41,090 nt of DNA from a bacterium. Lineage in GTDB: Bacteria; Bacteroidota; Ignavibacteria; Kapaibacteriales; UBA2268. How positions within the stretch are numbered: the first letter of the stretch is position 1; every line of letters starts with the position of its first letter. The stretch covers positions 1 to 41,090 of the forward strand of contig JANJTB010000011.1 of NCBI GenBank assembly GCA_024711295.1. Reading direction: 5' to 3'. The notes beneath the pieces are model-generated. The model saw nothing but the letters and a program-made list of their open reading frames with translations, ran no database searches and was not told the origin of the DNA. Of this stretch, positions 8,676 through 17,103 are shown piece after piece. Both the position numbers and the translations under genes were made by a program.

Positions 8676-10769
8676 ATGTCGAAAAATAAACTAATATTTC
8701 TAGTAACGGGTATAATAATTTTTCTTGTTAGATTAGCAGGGGATTTACTATTATACTCACTTGATTTTATCAAAGGAAGTACCGCAGTTTATTGGCATTA
8801 TTCAACCACATTGTTGATAATGCTCTCATTCAGTGCCTATTATTTTTCGATTTTCCTTGAAAAAGACAAAACAAAAAAAGAACTCACCGGTGATGATTTC
8901 TTTAATTCACTCTATCAAAACTTCGTATTGTCGTTAATAATATTACTACTTGTTATTTTCTTTTCCTTCAAAGACACATCTGCACTTTTTCGACGTTCTT
9001 ATGTAGGACTGATATTAGCAGATTTTTTCTTTTTGTATGTAGTAATTGTAACACTTAATAATTTTCATTTTACTTATAGGTGGTTGTGGTATCGTCGGCA
9101 CAAACTGACAAAATTTTATCTAACGCTCCTTAGTTTCCTGATATTAATATTGTCTGTTAACTACTCAGTGAAGATATTTTTGCCAAATTTGAATAAAATT
9201 GGTGTTCAATGGCTCGATATTTCATCTACAGTGTTGTTTGTACTGACTGCTTTGATAACATTCCTCACGAACAAAAAAACTCACTGGATGGCTGAGTTGC
9301 CCCGCTCGCAGAAGAGTAAATTCTTCTGGATAATGATGCTTAATGTAATCATAGCAATAAAACTATTGATGGAAACCAAAAGCGCAGATACTATGGTATT
9401 TGCGGGATTCGAAAGATTTTATCCCTTAGCTCTTCAGATGCTTAGTGTTTCATTTTTGCTTTACGGGATTTACTTATTCAGGTTGTTCATGAGTTTGCTT
9501 GCAGTTATTCCTTCATCAATGATAGTGGAAAAAAAATCAAGCGAAATAAGCTCACTGGCATATCTCAATAAGATTGTAGCTGAAGCACCCAATAATTCCA
9601 AAAAAGTATTAATTGACCAGGTTACAAATCTTGCTTTGCAGGCAAGTTCAGCTTATGGTGCCTGGACTGAAATTTACGAATCTGATAATGTTTATATCAA
9701 TACTTGTGTCAATATTAATCCCGAAAATATATCAGAATTAGAGAAAAACTACAGAATATCAGAGTTTTTTAAAAGAGTTAGCACTCCTGTATTAATAGAA
9801 TCAGTTCATGAGTACAGAGATTTGTCCAAAATGTTGAGTCATCTGACTGCTATTAAGTCAATGATAATTATTCCGCTAAATTCATCGCAGATGCGGGAAG
9901 GTACTTTGATAGTCTTCGATTCTGAAGATTTTTCGCTCGAAGCAGATGACTTAAAGATACTAACTGCATTTGGTGATAATGTCAAGATTGCTTTAGACAA
10001 TTCAAGACTTGTAAAGGAATCAATCGAAAAGGAAAGATTCCGAAACGAGATGATTCTTGCCAGAAATATGCAGCAAAAACTTTTACCTCAGACATTACCT
10101 TTAATACCCGGGTACAAAGTATCTGCTTTTTCGATACCGGCTACAGAGGTTGGAGGTGATTATTACGACCTGGTGATTTTAAAAAATGGTAAGCAATGTA
10201 TATTGATTGGTGATGTCTCCGGCAAGGGAATATCTGCCGCATTTTATATGGCACAGCTCAAAGGTGTAGTATTATCTGAGGCACTTGAATCTGAAAGTGC
10301 TCAGGAATTATTGTCAAAAATTAATTACGTTTTGTATGGCAAAATTGAATCTCAAATTTTTGTTACAATGTCAGCCATCACATTTGAGAATGAATCGAAT
10401 AAATTGATTTTAGCCAGGGCCGGGCACATGCCATTCCTGATAAAGAGGGAAAATTATGTTGAAGAACTAATACCCAAAGGAATTGGCATAGGACTTGCAG
10501 GCAAAAGTATATTCGACAAGCATATACGCCAAACAGAAATTACGCTTAAAGAACACGATACCGTTATTATGTTTACCGACGGTCTCAATGAAGTAAGAAA
10601 CACTGACGGAACCGAATTTGGAATGAAGAGAATAATTGAAATAGTAGAGCACAATAATGGACTGGACAGCGAAGAACTTACTAAGTTGTTAAAAAACAAA
10701 GTACGTGAATTTGCTGAAAGCTCTGATTATCATGATGATATGACTTTCATTTCGATAACAAAAATCTGA
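8676..10769 (+). CDS. Membrane-bound GAF-PP2C phosphatase, RsbU/SpoIIE type
   Basis: This is likely the input phosphatase of a partner-switching pathway: it removes phosphate from the STAS antagonist encoded next door. The first 290 residues hold about seven or eight membrane helices, starting LIFLVTGIIIFLVRLAGDLLL. A GAF-like sensor follows (about 310-445), then the PP2C/SpoIIE domain (about 460-697). The catalytic domain shows the linker ARNMQQKLLPQTLP and the metal-binding motifs EVGGDYYD, IGDVSGKGISAAFYMA, MFTDGLNEVRN and HDDMTFI, all intact. The gene is 34 nt ahead of the STAS gene on the same strand. The signal sensed by the membrane part cannot be read from the sequence. Confidence 0.9.
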   Translation: MSKNKLIFLVTGIIIFLVRLAGDLLLYSLDFIKGSTAVYWHYSTTLLIMLSFSAYYFSIFLEKDKTKKELTGDDFFNSLYQNFVLSLIILLLVIFFSFKDTSALFRRSYVGLILADFFFLYVVIVTLNNFHFTYRWLWYRRHKLTKFYLTLLSFLILILSVNYSVKIFLPNLNKIGVQWLDISSTVLFVLTALITFLTNKKTHWMAELPRSQKSKFFWIMMLNVIIAIKLLMETKSADTMVFAGFERFYPLALQMLSVSFLLYGIYLFRLFMSLLAVIPSSMIVEKKSSEISSLAYLNKIVAEAPNNSKKVLIDQVTNLALQASSAYGAWTEIYESDNVYINTCVNINPENISELEKNYRISEFFKRVSTPVLIESVHEYRDLSKMLSHLTAIKSMIIIPLNSSQMREGTLIVFDSEDFSLEADDLKILTAFGDNVKIALDNSRLVKESIEKERFRNEMILARNMQQKLLPQTLPLIPGYKVSAFSIPATEVGGDYYDLVILKNGKQCILIGDVSGKGISAAFYMAQLKGVVLSEALESESAQELLSKINYVLYGKIESQIFVTMSAITFENESNKLILARAGHMPFLIKRENYVEELIPKGIGIGLAGKSIFDKHIRQTEITLKEHDTVIMFTDGLNEVRNTDGTEFGMKRIIEIVEHNNGLDSEELTKLLKNKVREFAESSDYHDDMTFISITKI

Positions 10770-10803
10770 TGTTTATCAATAATTATAGGATTTATAAAGT
10801 AAA

Positions 10804-11172
10804 ATGACAACAGAAGAGAAATTCAGAGTAGAAAGGCGGCAAATACATGATATTGAGTGTCTCGAACTCAACGGTTTTCTTGATGCGCATACAGCTCCGA
10901 TATTAGAGAATGAAATCGGTAAGTCCTTGTCGCAATCAAAATATAAGTTGTTGATGAATTTCAGGAACCTTGACTATATCAGCAGTGCCGGACTTGGTGT
11001 TTTTATGTCTTTTATTGAAGAGGTACGTGACAAAGGTGGCGACATAAAAATGTCTTCGATGAACGATAAAGTTTTTTCGGTGTTTGATTTATTGGGATTC
11101 CCTATGCTGTTTGATATTCACCGCGAAGAAGAGTATTTGATAGATAAGTTTTTTAACCCTGCAAAGGAATAA
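10804..11172 (+). CDS. STAS-domain anti-sigma factor antagonist, RsbV type
   Basis: The 122-residue single STAS domain matches RsbV/SpoIIAA in length and layout. The phosphorylation site motif is YISSAGLGVF, where Ser61 aligns with the phosphorylated serine of SpoIIAA. In this family the unphosphorylated form binds the switch kinase and frees its target. The substrate kinase and the phosphatase are the flanking genes, which supports the assignment strongly. Its stop codon touches the ATG of the kinase gene directly. Confidence 0.9.
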   Translation: MTTEEKFRVERRQIHDIECLELNGFLDAHTAPILENEIGKSLSQSKYKLLMNFRNLDYISSAGLGVFMSFIEEVRDKGGDIKMSSMNDKVFSVFDLLGFPMLFDIHREEEYLIDKFFNPAKE

Positions 11173-11613
11173 ATGCGAACAATTTCTGAAAATGACAGCT
11201 GCTATTGCACAATCAACGACAGCACCGAACTCGAAAAGATAAGGGGGTTTGTCATTGATTATTCTAAAAGATTCGGCTTCGACGACGGCTTAAGCTACAA
11301 AATTGCTCTGGCCGTTGATGAAGTATGCTCAAATCTTATTAAGCATGCATTCAGAAATGATAAAACTAAGGAAATTCATATTTCTGTCAGAATTGCCAAT
11401 TTTAAAACTCTCGAGATAATCATTCAGGACGATGCCGATCCATTCGACCCGCTAAACACAAAATCACCTGATATGATTGAATACTTCAAAAACTTCAAAA
11501 AAGGTGGTCTTGGTATTCATATAATGAAACTTATAATGGATGAAATTCAATACATCCCAAAAAATAATGTGAATAAATGGAACACATTAATATTAAAAAA
11601 GCATCTCTCTTAA
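11173..11613 (+). CDS. Switch-protein serine kinase (anti-sigma), RsbW type
   Basis: The 146-residue protein is a GHKL ATPase of the RsbW/SpoIIAB family. It shows the N box AVDEVCSNLIKHAF, the G1 box DDADPFDP and the G2 box KGGLGIHIM. Such kinases phosphorylate the STAS partner and sequester a sigma factor or another output protein. No sigma factor is adjacent: the only one in the window is an ECF type 28 kb away. The output could therefore be unlinked or not a sigma factor at all. Translation is probably coupled to the preceding gene. Confidence 0.9.
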   Translation: MRTISENDSCYCTINDSTELEKIRGFVIDYSKRFGFDDGLSYKIALAVDEVCSNLIKHAFRNDKTKEIHISVRIANFKTLEIIIQDDADPFDPLNTKSPDMIEYFKNFKKGGLGIHIMKLIMDEIQYIPKNNVNKWNTLILKKHLS

Positions 11614-11620
11614 AATAATT

Positions 11621-11641
11621 AATTTTTTTTTCGTAAATTTG
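11621..11641 (+). promoter_or_regulatory. Probable promoter for the ccm cluster
   Basis: A T9 tract followed by CGTAAATTTG contains an exact TAnnTTTG box (TAAATTTG, 11634-11641) 34 nt before the ccmC ATG. No TTG is seen at the -33 distance; the T tract may replace it. The same T-tract-CGTAA design precedes the rsbU-like gene. Confidence 0.4.
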
Positions 11642-11675
11642 ATTTTAATAATTTTTTCATTTTGATACATATTTT

Positions 11676-12731
11676 ATGAAATACATAATAATGTTTGGTG
11701 CAATAATTCTTGCCACCTTATTTTCGGTGTATCCCAATCTGACAAAACCGAAACCTTTGTGGTGGAAGATAGTAGTTTCTTTATTGGTTATCTCAGCATT
11801 AATACTGACCATTGGGCCCCCCGTAGCTGGAAATCTCGGTACAGCAAAGTATATGAAAGAGGGATTTTATCCTGAACTTAATATTCATATTCAGGTCAGG
11901 AAAGAACACTTTAAATATGATGAACAAAAAGGATTTTGGATAAAAGCATTAGGTAATTCTGATATTAATAAATATGAATCACTTGAGTTTAACCGAAAAC
12001 TTATTATTCGCGACAAAGAATTGCCACCTGAGTTCAAAGATAATAATGAATTAGTAATCAAGGCAAAGTATAACAAGGATCATGATGCACTAGAGTATAT
12101 CCAAACAAAAGCAGTCAATCCACTTTTTGATTATCCTTTTGTTCCATCACTTGACGAAAGAATAAAAATCCTAAACCTTCATGTACCTCTGGCCTGGATA
12201 GCAGTAATTGCATATTTACTCTCTATGATTTATTCTATTAAATATCTGCGAACCAATGATGTAAAATGGGACATTTATAATGCTTCGGCAGCAAGTCTCG
12301 GAACCATTTTTGCAATACTTGCAACGGTAACCGGAATGCTTTGGGCTAAATATAACTGGGGCAGCTATTGGAATTGGGACCCGCGGCAGACATCAATATT
12401 TATACTGATAATGATTTATGCTGCATTCTTTGCTTTGCGCTCAGCAATTGAAAACGAAGACCGAAGAGCAAAACTATCCAGTGTTTATTCAATTATTTCT
12501 TTTGTTACTGTACCATTCCTGGTTTTTGTATTGCCAAGACTAGCAGGTGGTCTTCACCCGGGCTCGAAGGGTGATGTTAATGCAGGTCCTTTGGTATCAA
12601 GTCAGCCAAGTGCACTTGATACTAACCTTGTATTTGGATTTGGCCTGTCATTGTTAGCTTTTACACTTGTATTTTACTGGATTCTAAATTTATTAATCAG
12701 AGCAAACATACTTAAACATAAAACTAATTAG
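11676..12731 (+). CDS. ccmC: Haem-handling protein CcmC with an inserted CcmE-like segment
   Basis: CcmC loads haem onto the chaperone CcmE at the outer face of the inner membrane. The tryptophan-rich haem motif is WGSYWNWDPRQT (W228-D235), and the flanking haem-ligand histidines are H169 in NLHVPLAW and H294 in GGLHPGS. The protein is 351 residues, against about 230-250 for usual CcmC. The extra part is two N-terminal helices (2-20 and 31-50) followed by a soluble stretch, about 60-150, before the HVP helix. That stretch aligns with the adjacent CcmE: P117-A146 matches CcmE P85-C114 without gaps, with eight identities including VIK.K and TK. The CcmE Cys is Ala146 here and the Tyr is absent. 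It heads the ccm run 62 nt after the rsbW-like gene. A CcsA-family name is an alternative, but order and motifs favour CcmC. Confidence 0.87.
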   Translation: MKYIIMFGAIILATLFSVYPNLTKPKPLWWKIVVSLLVISALILTIGPPVAGNLGTAKYMKEGFYPELNIHIQVRKEHFKYDEQKGFWIKALGNSDINKYESLEFNRKLIIRDKELPPEFKDNNELVIKAKYNKDHDALEYIQTKAVNPLFDYPFVPSLDERIKILNLHVPLAWIAVIAYLLSMIYSIKYLRTNDVKWDIYNASAASLGTIFAILATVTGMLWAKYNWGSYWNWDPRQTSIFILIMIYAAFFALRSAIENEDRRAKLSSVYSIISFVTVPFLVFVLPRLAGGLHPGSKGDVNAGPLVSSQPSALDTNLVFGFGLSLLAFTLVFYWILNLLIRANILKHKTN

Positions 12732-12742
12732 GAATTAAATCT

Positions 12743-12901
12743 ATGGAAGCGTTTTTGACTGCAAATTCCCTTTTTGTCGTGCTAGGTATAGCATTAATAA
12801 TTTGGGTGGGACTTGGGATATATTTGGCATTGATAGACAGAAAGATAACTAAACTAGAGCAAATGGTAGAGGACTTTGTATCAACTAAAACTAATGAATA
12901 A
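12743..12901 (+). CDS. ccmD: CcmD-like small membrane protein
   Basis: This 52-residue frame begins MEAFLTANSLFVVLGIALII and has one membrane helix (about 10-31). After the helix come a basic residue pair (DRK) and a charged coiled tail (ITKLEQMVEDF). Size, single helix, charged C-terminal tail and position between ccmC and ccmE are those of CcmD, which in other bacteria helps release holo-CcmE from CcmC. TAGGAATT upstream can serve as ribosome-binding site. It starts 11 nt after the ccmC stop. The sequence itself is poorly conserved in this family, so position carries much of the weight. Confidence 0.75.
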   Translation: MEAFLTANSLFVVLGIALIIWVGLGIYLALIDRKITKLEQMVEDFVSTKTNE

Positions 12902-12999
12902 ATTGACATATAACGATTTTTCTATATTATGTGAAAAAAAAGTTATATATTACAATTTAATAATTAAACATTTTTTAAAAATTATTTCATGAGTATAAT

Positions 13000-13398
13000 A
13001 TGAAATTAAAATATATAATCGGTATAGCAGTAGCAGCTGCATTTGTAGTAATTGCAGTAATGTCTTTTGATTCCAACAAAATAGAGTACGCCGATTTTCC
13101 GAAAGCAAAAGAAAGCGGAAAGGTTGTCCAGGTTATTGGCTCCTGGGACAAAACAGAAAATTACCATTACGACTCTGACAAAAATGAATTTGTATTCAAA
13201 ATGATAGACGAGCAGGGCAATTCATCAAAAGTAGTATGTCAGGGAGCCAAACCAAATAACTTTGATGTGGCTCCGATGGTCGTTATCAAAGGTAAATTTG
13301 AGGGTGAGAGATTTCATGCTCATGAAGTCCTCACAAAATGCCCGTCTAAATACGAAGGACAATTCGATGAGCTAAAAGGTGCTCAGCTTTATAATTAA
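13000..13398 (+). CDS. ccmE: Haem chaperone CcmE, CxxxY variant
   Basis: CcmE is a membrane-anchored OB-fold protein that carries haem from CcmC to CcmF. The 132-residue product has an N-terminal anchor (about 3-22) and a beta-rich domain. The haem site, normally HxxxY, reads LTKCPSKYEG, so the covalent haem ligand is Cys114 and the second residue is Tyr118. The CxxxY form is known from archaea and sulfate reducers with the system I* variant that lacks CcmH, and no ccmH is seen here either. A second Cys (C80) lies in KVVCQGAKP. Ninety-eight AT-rich bases separate it from ccmD; ccmF follows after 35 nt. Its middle region is similar to the insert in CcmC. Confidence 0.93.
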   Translation: MKLKYIIGIAVAAAFVVIAVMSFDSNKIEYADFPKAKESGKVVQVIGSWDKTENYHYDSDKNEFVFKMIDEQGNSSKVVCQGAKPNNFDVAPMVVIKGKFEGERFHAHEVLTKCPSKYEGQFDELKGAQLYN

Positions 13399-13433
13399 TT
13401 CTTTATTTTAACATAATAATATGTGAGAATGTA

Positions 13434-15737
13434 ATGCTTGGAAAAGTATTTATATATGTAACCGTTTTGCTTTCTGCTCTGTCTGTTTTTGCTTTTCTAA
13501 GAGCAAACAAAACAGGCAGCAAAAAGTTATCTGATATCGGTGGCTATTTTTATTACGGCACAGTTGCCGCCGTACTGGCTTCTTCAATTTATTTGCTTGC
13601 AAATATTTTAGCTCATAATTTCCAATTCACCTATATTTGGGAATATTCATCAACAGAATTGCATGATTACTTCCTGGTTGCTTCGTTCTATTCAGGGCAG
13701 CAGGGTTCATTTATGCTATGGATGTTGATTATGGCAATTGTAGGTATGTTTGTTTATGTGCGAACTACCGACAAAGACCATCATGCTTTATCTATGGGTA
13801 TTTTTACTTCGATAATTCTGTTCATTGCAGTAATACTAATTTTCAAGAGTCCATTTGACTATGTTTGGGAAACTTTTGCCGCAGAGAACCTTCCTGTTGG
13901 ATATATGCCTGCAAATGGCAGAGGCTTAAATCCAATACTTCAAAACTATTGGATCACTATACACCCGCCTATATTGTTCCTTGGATACTCTATGATGGCT
14001 ATTCCATATTCATTCGCACTTGCAGCCCTTATCAGAAAGAGTTATAAAAACTGGGTTGACGATGTGATGCCATGGACTCTGGTAGGAACAGGCATTCTTG
14101 GACTTGGTATAATGATGGGCGGATATTGGGCTTACGAAACATTAGGTTGGGGCGGTTTCTGGGCATGGGACCCTGTAGAGAATTCATCTCTTATTCCTTG
14201 GATGATAGCAGTTGCTTTTATTCATACCCTTATTATTCAAAAGAAAACCAACGCACTTATCAAGACAAATTTCATACTTGCCTTACTGACTTTTATCTTT
14301 GTAGTATATGCAACATTCCTGACACGCAGCGGTATCCTTGGAGATACTTCGGTGCACTCATTTGTAACACCTGGAGCTATAGTCTATAATCTGTTGATAG
14401 CATTTCAGGTAGTATCCTTAGGTCTGGGCATATTCTATATAGTAATTCGTTTTGGAGATATAAACAAATATATCGGCAAAAAGGCTATGTCGCCTACTAC
14501 CAAAGAGTATTCAATGGCATTGGGCTCGATAGTATGGCTTGCACTCGCTGCTGTAGTTATTATAGGCACATCTTGGCCCGCAATGGCGGAATTGTTTGGT
14601 CAGGAAAAAGTAGCTGTAGATATATCAAATTATAATAAATTTGGCAGTATATTTGCCGTTATCTTCTTGATTCTAAATGGTATTTCATTGTATCAACGAT
14701 GGATTAACAGTAAAATTTCGGATGTTCTTGGTAAATTGATATTACCAACAGCAGCATCGGTGATACTTGTGCTGGTATTTTATTTTATCGGTCTTGATGA
14801 CATGAACTTCATTTTCTTAATGTTTGCTACATTCTTTACCATTGTTACCAATCTTGATTACCTCATCCGTAATGCAAGCAAGAATCCAAAGCTTATTGGT
14901 GCATATGTTTCTCACCTTGGTGTAGCATTACTGGTACTTGGTGCTGTTGTAAGCGGTGCTTATTCAGTAACTAAACAAGTACGTCTCAAAATGAACGAAA
15001 CTAAATCAGCTTTGGGCTATAACTTTACATTCGAAGGTTACAAGCAAATCGAAACACAGTTCAATGATAGAGAAAAATATAAGTACAATGTAAAAATAGA
15101 AAAAGAAGGCAAGTTTAATGTGGCAAGCCCTGTAGTATATTGGAGTGATTTCAACGAAAGACAGTCACCTTTTCTTGAGCCGGGCGTTTATAATAAGATA
15201 GATAAAGATATTTATTTATCTCCAAAAGCCATTGAGCAGGAAATTGATATTCCAAAAATTGCTCTCCGAAAAGATGATATTGAAGACAATCCTATTGATA
15301 AATCTTTCAAAGTTTCTGTTGTAACTTTTGTTATGGACAAAAATAATGCGATTATGGGAGACAGAGTTAAACTATCCACTGTAGTAAAATTCTTATTCCC
15401 TGATGGAAGCGAGTCTAAAGATACCTTGGTTTCTATGCTTGATGCAAATACCTGGGAAGCTGAGCCATCCTGGAAAATTGTAAACGGTTCAAACCTTGAA
15501 ATTGCTATGACAAAATTAATCAGAGATGTTGATAATATTAAGAACACTAAAGCGGTACTAAGCTTTAAGGAAGCAGGAAAACCATTACCACAACCTGTTG
15601 ATGTATTTACTTTTGACGTAACACTTAAGCCATTTATTAACCTTGTTTGGTTAGGAACCTTGGCATTGGTTGCAGGATTTTTTGTATCATTGTCAAAATA
15701 CCGTAAATCATCTAAAAAAGATATTGCTGAAGAGTAA
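13434..15737 (+). CDS. ccmF: Cytochrome c haem lyase subunit CcmF
   Basis: CcmF receives haem from CcmE and attaches it to apocytochrome c on the outer face of the inner membrane. The 767-residue product is a polytopic membrane protein with the haem motif GWGGFWAWDPVENSS (about 236-250). Four histidines fall where E. coli CcmF has its functional ones: H177 (TIHPP), H264 (FIHT), H308 (VHSF) and H494 (SHLG). The large soluble loop near the C terminus (about 520-735) precedes a last helix and a lysine-rich tail. It is about 100 residues longer than typical CcmF, mostly in that loop. It is co-directional with ccmE and the thioredoxin gene. Confidence 0.95.
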   Translation: MLGKVFIYVTVLLSALSVFAFLRANKTGSKKLSDIGGYFYYGTVAAVLASSIYLLANILAHNFQFTYIWEYSSTELHDYFLVASFYSGQQGSFMLWMLIMAIVGMFVYVRTTDKDHHALSMGIFTSIILFIAVILIFKSPFDYVWETFAAENLPVGYMPANGRGLNPILQNYWITIHPPILFLGYSMMAIPYSFALAALIRKSYKNWVDDVMPWTLVGTGILGLGIMMGGYWAYETLGWGGFWAWDPVENSSLIPWMIAVAFIHTLIIQKKTNALIKTNFILALLTFIFVVYATFLTRSGILGDTSVHSFVTPGAIVYNLLIAFQVVSLGLGIFYIVIRFGDINKYIGKKAMSPTTKEYSMALGSIVWLALAAVVIIGTSWPAMAELFGQEKVAVDISNYNKFGSIFAVIFLILNGISLYQRWINSKISDVLGKLILPTAASVILVLVFYFIGLDDMNFIFLMFATFFTIVTNLDYLIRNASKNPKLIGAYVSHLGVALLVLGAVVSGAYSVTKQVRLKMNETKSALGYNFTFEGYKQIETQFNDREKYKYNVKIEKEGKFNVASPVVYWSDFNERQSPFLEPGVYNKIDKDIYLSPKAIEQEIDIPKIALRKDDIEDNPIDKSFKVSVVTFVMDKNNAIMGDRVKLSTVVKFLFPDGSESKDTLVSMLDANTWEAEPSWKIVNGSNLEIAMTKLIRDVDNIKNTKAVLSFKEAGKPLPQPVDVFTFDVTLKPFINLVWLGTLALVAGFFVSLSKYRKSSKKDIAEE

Positions 15738-15805
15738 TATTGTTGTAATGTTTTTCTTTTTATATCGTCTTTGTATTGAAGATATTTTTAAAATTGGAGA
15801 ATAAA

Positions 15806-16369
15806 ATGTTAAAAAAAATTATCGCACTTGCTTTAGTGGTTGCCTTATATTTTGGAATCAGTTCCATAATGGAAACCAAGGCTGAGGCGAATCAGAAGAA
15901 ATCAACACCTGTTTACCAGATTAACAGTGTAGCCTCCCCAAAAGATGGTCATATTGTTGATTTCAAGTTCACTCAAGATGGTAAAGAACGCTCCTTTGCA
16001 GAGCTAACAAAGAACAAAGTACTTTTTATAAATTTCTGGGGAACCTGGTGTGGTCCTTGCCGCAGAGAAATACCCGATATCATCGAAATCAGCAAAGACC
16101 TCAAAGGCAAAGATTTCATGGTTATAGGTATAGCTCTTGAGCACGCTACAGCTACTGCAGCTGCTACCAAAGTATCTGAATATGGCACAGATAAGGGCAT
16201 TGAATATATCAATTTTATTGGTAATGATGACTTGAAGAGAGCTTACGGTGGCATTCCTGCTGTTCCGACTACACTGATTGTTGACAAAACCGGTAAAATA
16301 GTTGAGAAAATAGTTGGTATGCGCGACAAAAATACTTTTATGGCATCAATCAACAGAGTTCTTAAATAA
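15806..16369 (+). CDS. TlpA/CcmG-type thiol-disulfide protein
   Basis: The 187-residue product is a periplasmic thioredoxin-fold protein anchored by one N-terminal helix (MLKKIIALALVVALYFGISS). The active site is WGTWCGPCRREIP with Cys82 and Cys85. A cis-proline region GGIPAVPTTLIVDKTGK follows, as in TlpA/ResA/CcmG. Its likely task is to keep the CXXCH thiols of apocytochromes reduced for haem attachment, given its place at the end of the ccm run. An in-frame ATG lies at 15776, but GGAGA at 15796-15800 fits the ATG at 15806, which also gives a normal signal anchor. It ends before a strong terminator. Confidence 0.92.
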   Translation: MLKKIIALALVVALYFGISSIMETKAEANQKKSTPVYQINSVASPKDGHIVDFKFTQDGKERSFAELTKNKVLFINFWGTWCGPCRREIPDIIEISKDLKGKDFMVIGIALEHATATAAATKVSEYGTDKGIEYINFIGNDDLKRAYGGIPAVPTTLIVDKTGKIVEKIVGMRDKNTFMASINRVLK

Positions 16370-16402
16370 TCAACAGAGCTTAAAATCTGTGAATGTTAAT
16401 AT

Positions 16403-16433
16403 AAAAAAAGGTTGCCGTTTGGCAACCTTTTTT
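16403..16433. terminator. Bidirectional intrinsic terminator between the ccm run and rplT
   Basis: AAAAGGTTGCC-GTTT-GGCAACCTTTT pairs perfectly around a 4-nt loop, with A-rich and T-rich flanks on both sides. It can end transcription from the plus-strand ccm genes and from the minus-strand rpmI-rplT unit. Confidence 0.9.
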
Positions 16434-16490
16434 ATTTTTGGGCTCTTTAATCAGCCCTTATTTGATTTCGTCACTAAGCAGGAAGCAAGA

Positions 16491-16838
16491 TTATTTTAAC
16501 ACCTGAGAAACAATAGTTTTAAATACTTCCGGTCTGTTCATAGCAAAATCAGCAAGAACTTTACGGTTAATATTTACATTGTTAATCTTCAGGGCATGCA
16601 TCAAACGTGAATAAGTAGTACCGTTTTCGCGGGCAGCAGCGTTAATACGCACAATCCACAAGCTGCGATAGCTGCGTTTTTTGAGTTTACGTCCAACATA
16701 AGCATGCAAAAGACCTTTTTCGATGTGGTTTTTCGCCACGGTCCATACATTCTTACGACGTCCCCAGTAACCTTTAGCTAACTTTAAAAATTTTCTACGT
16801 CTGTTTCTTGCCGCTACTTTATTGGCTGAACGTGCCAT
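16491..16838 (-). CDS. rplT: Ribosomal protein L20
   Basis: The 115-residue basic protein is full length and shows the L20 hallmarks: the arginine-rich start [19 protein letters not shown], then [33 protein letters not shown] and the closing [11 protein letters not shown]20 binds 23S rRNA early in 50S assembly. GAGGAGTT precedes the ATG. It follows rpmI by 67 nt. In many bacteria L20 represses its own operon by binding a leader; the rpmI-rplT spacer has GC-rich blocks that could fold, but I cannot show such a site. Confidence 0.98.
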   Translation of the reverse strand: MARSANKVAARNRRRKFLKLAKGYWGRRKNVWTVAKNHIEKGLLHAYVGRKLKKRSYRSLWIVRINAAARENGTTYSRLMHALKINNVNINRKVLADFAMNRPEVFKTIVSQVLK

Positions 16839-16905
16839 ATTTTAACTCCTCAATTGGCTGGGGGAGAGCAACATTTCCCTTGCGCCGGTTAATAAAAAAT
16901 GTTAA

Positions 16906-17103
16906 TTATGCTAGAGCTAACAATCTTTTAACTCTTTTTACATCCACATCAGCTATTACTGATGACTGACCAAGATTACGTTTTCTCTTGGCAGATTTTT
17001 TAGTCAAGATGTGGCGGTGATACGCCTTTTTTCTCTTGATAGTTCCGCTCGAAGAGAGTTTAAATCTCTTTTTTGCAGAGCCGCTTGACTTCATTTTTGG
17101 CAT
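16906..17103 (-). CDS. rpmI: Ribosomal protein L35
   Basis: The 65-residue protein [20 protein letters not shown]... is a standard L35 with the [22 protein letters not shown] core. A longer frame reaches 17157, but the L35 consensus start MPKMK and an AAAGGAAG ribosome-binding site place the start at 17103. It is first in the unit with rplT. The usual infC gene is not upstream: the next gene is divergent and unrelated, so the common infC-rpmI-rplT operon is split here. Confidence 0.97.
   Translation of the reverse strand: MPKMKSSGSAKKRFKLSSSGTIKRKKAYHRHILTKKSAKRKRNLGQSSVIADVDVKRVKRLLALA

Noticed and set aside
12903-12930. TTGACA and TATTAT with a 16-nt spacer before ccmE, like a sigma-70 promoter
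   Set aside because: The FCB group uses a different consensus and the region is AT-rich, so the match is probably chance; ccmE may still have its own promoter.
16839-16905. L20 autoregulatory leader in the rpmI-rplT spacer
   Set aside because: There are GC-rich blocks but I could not trace a 23S-like fold by eye.
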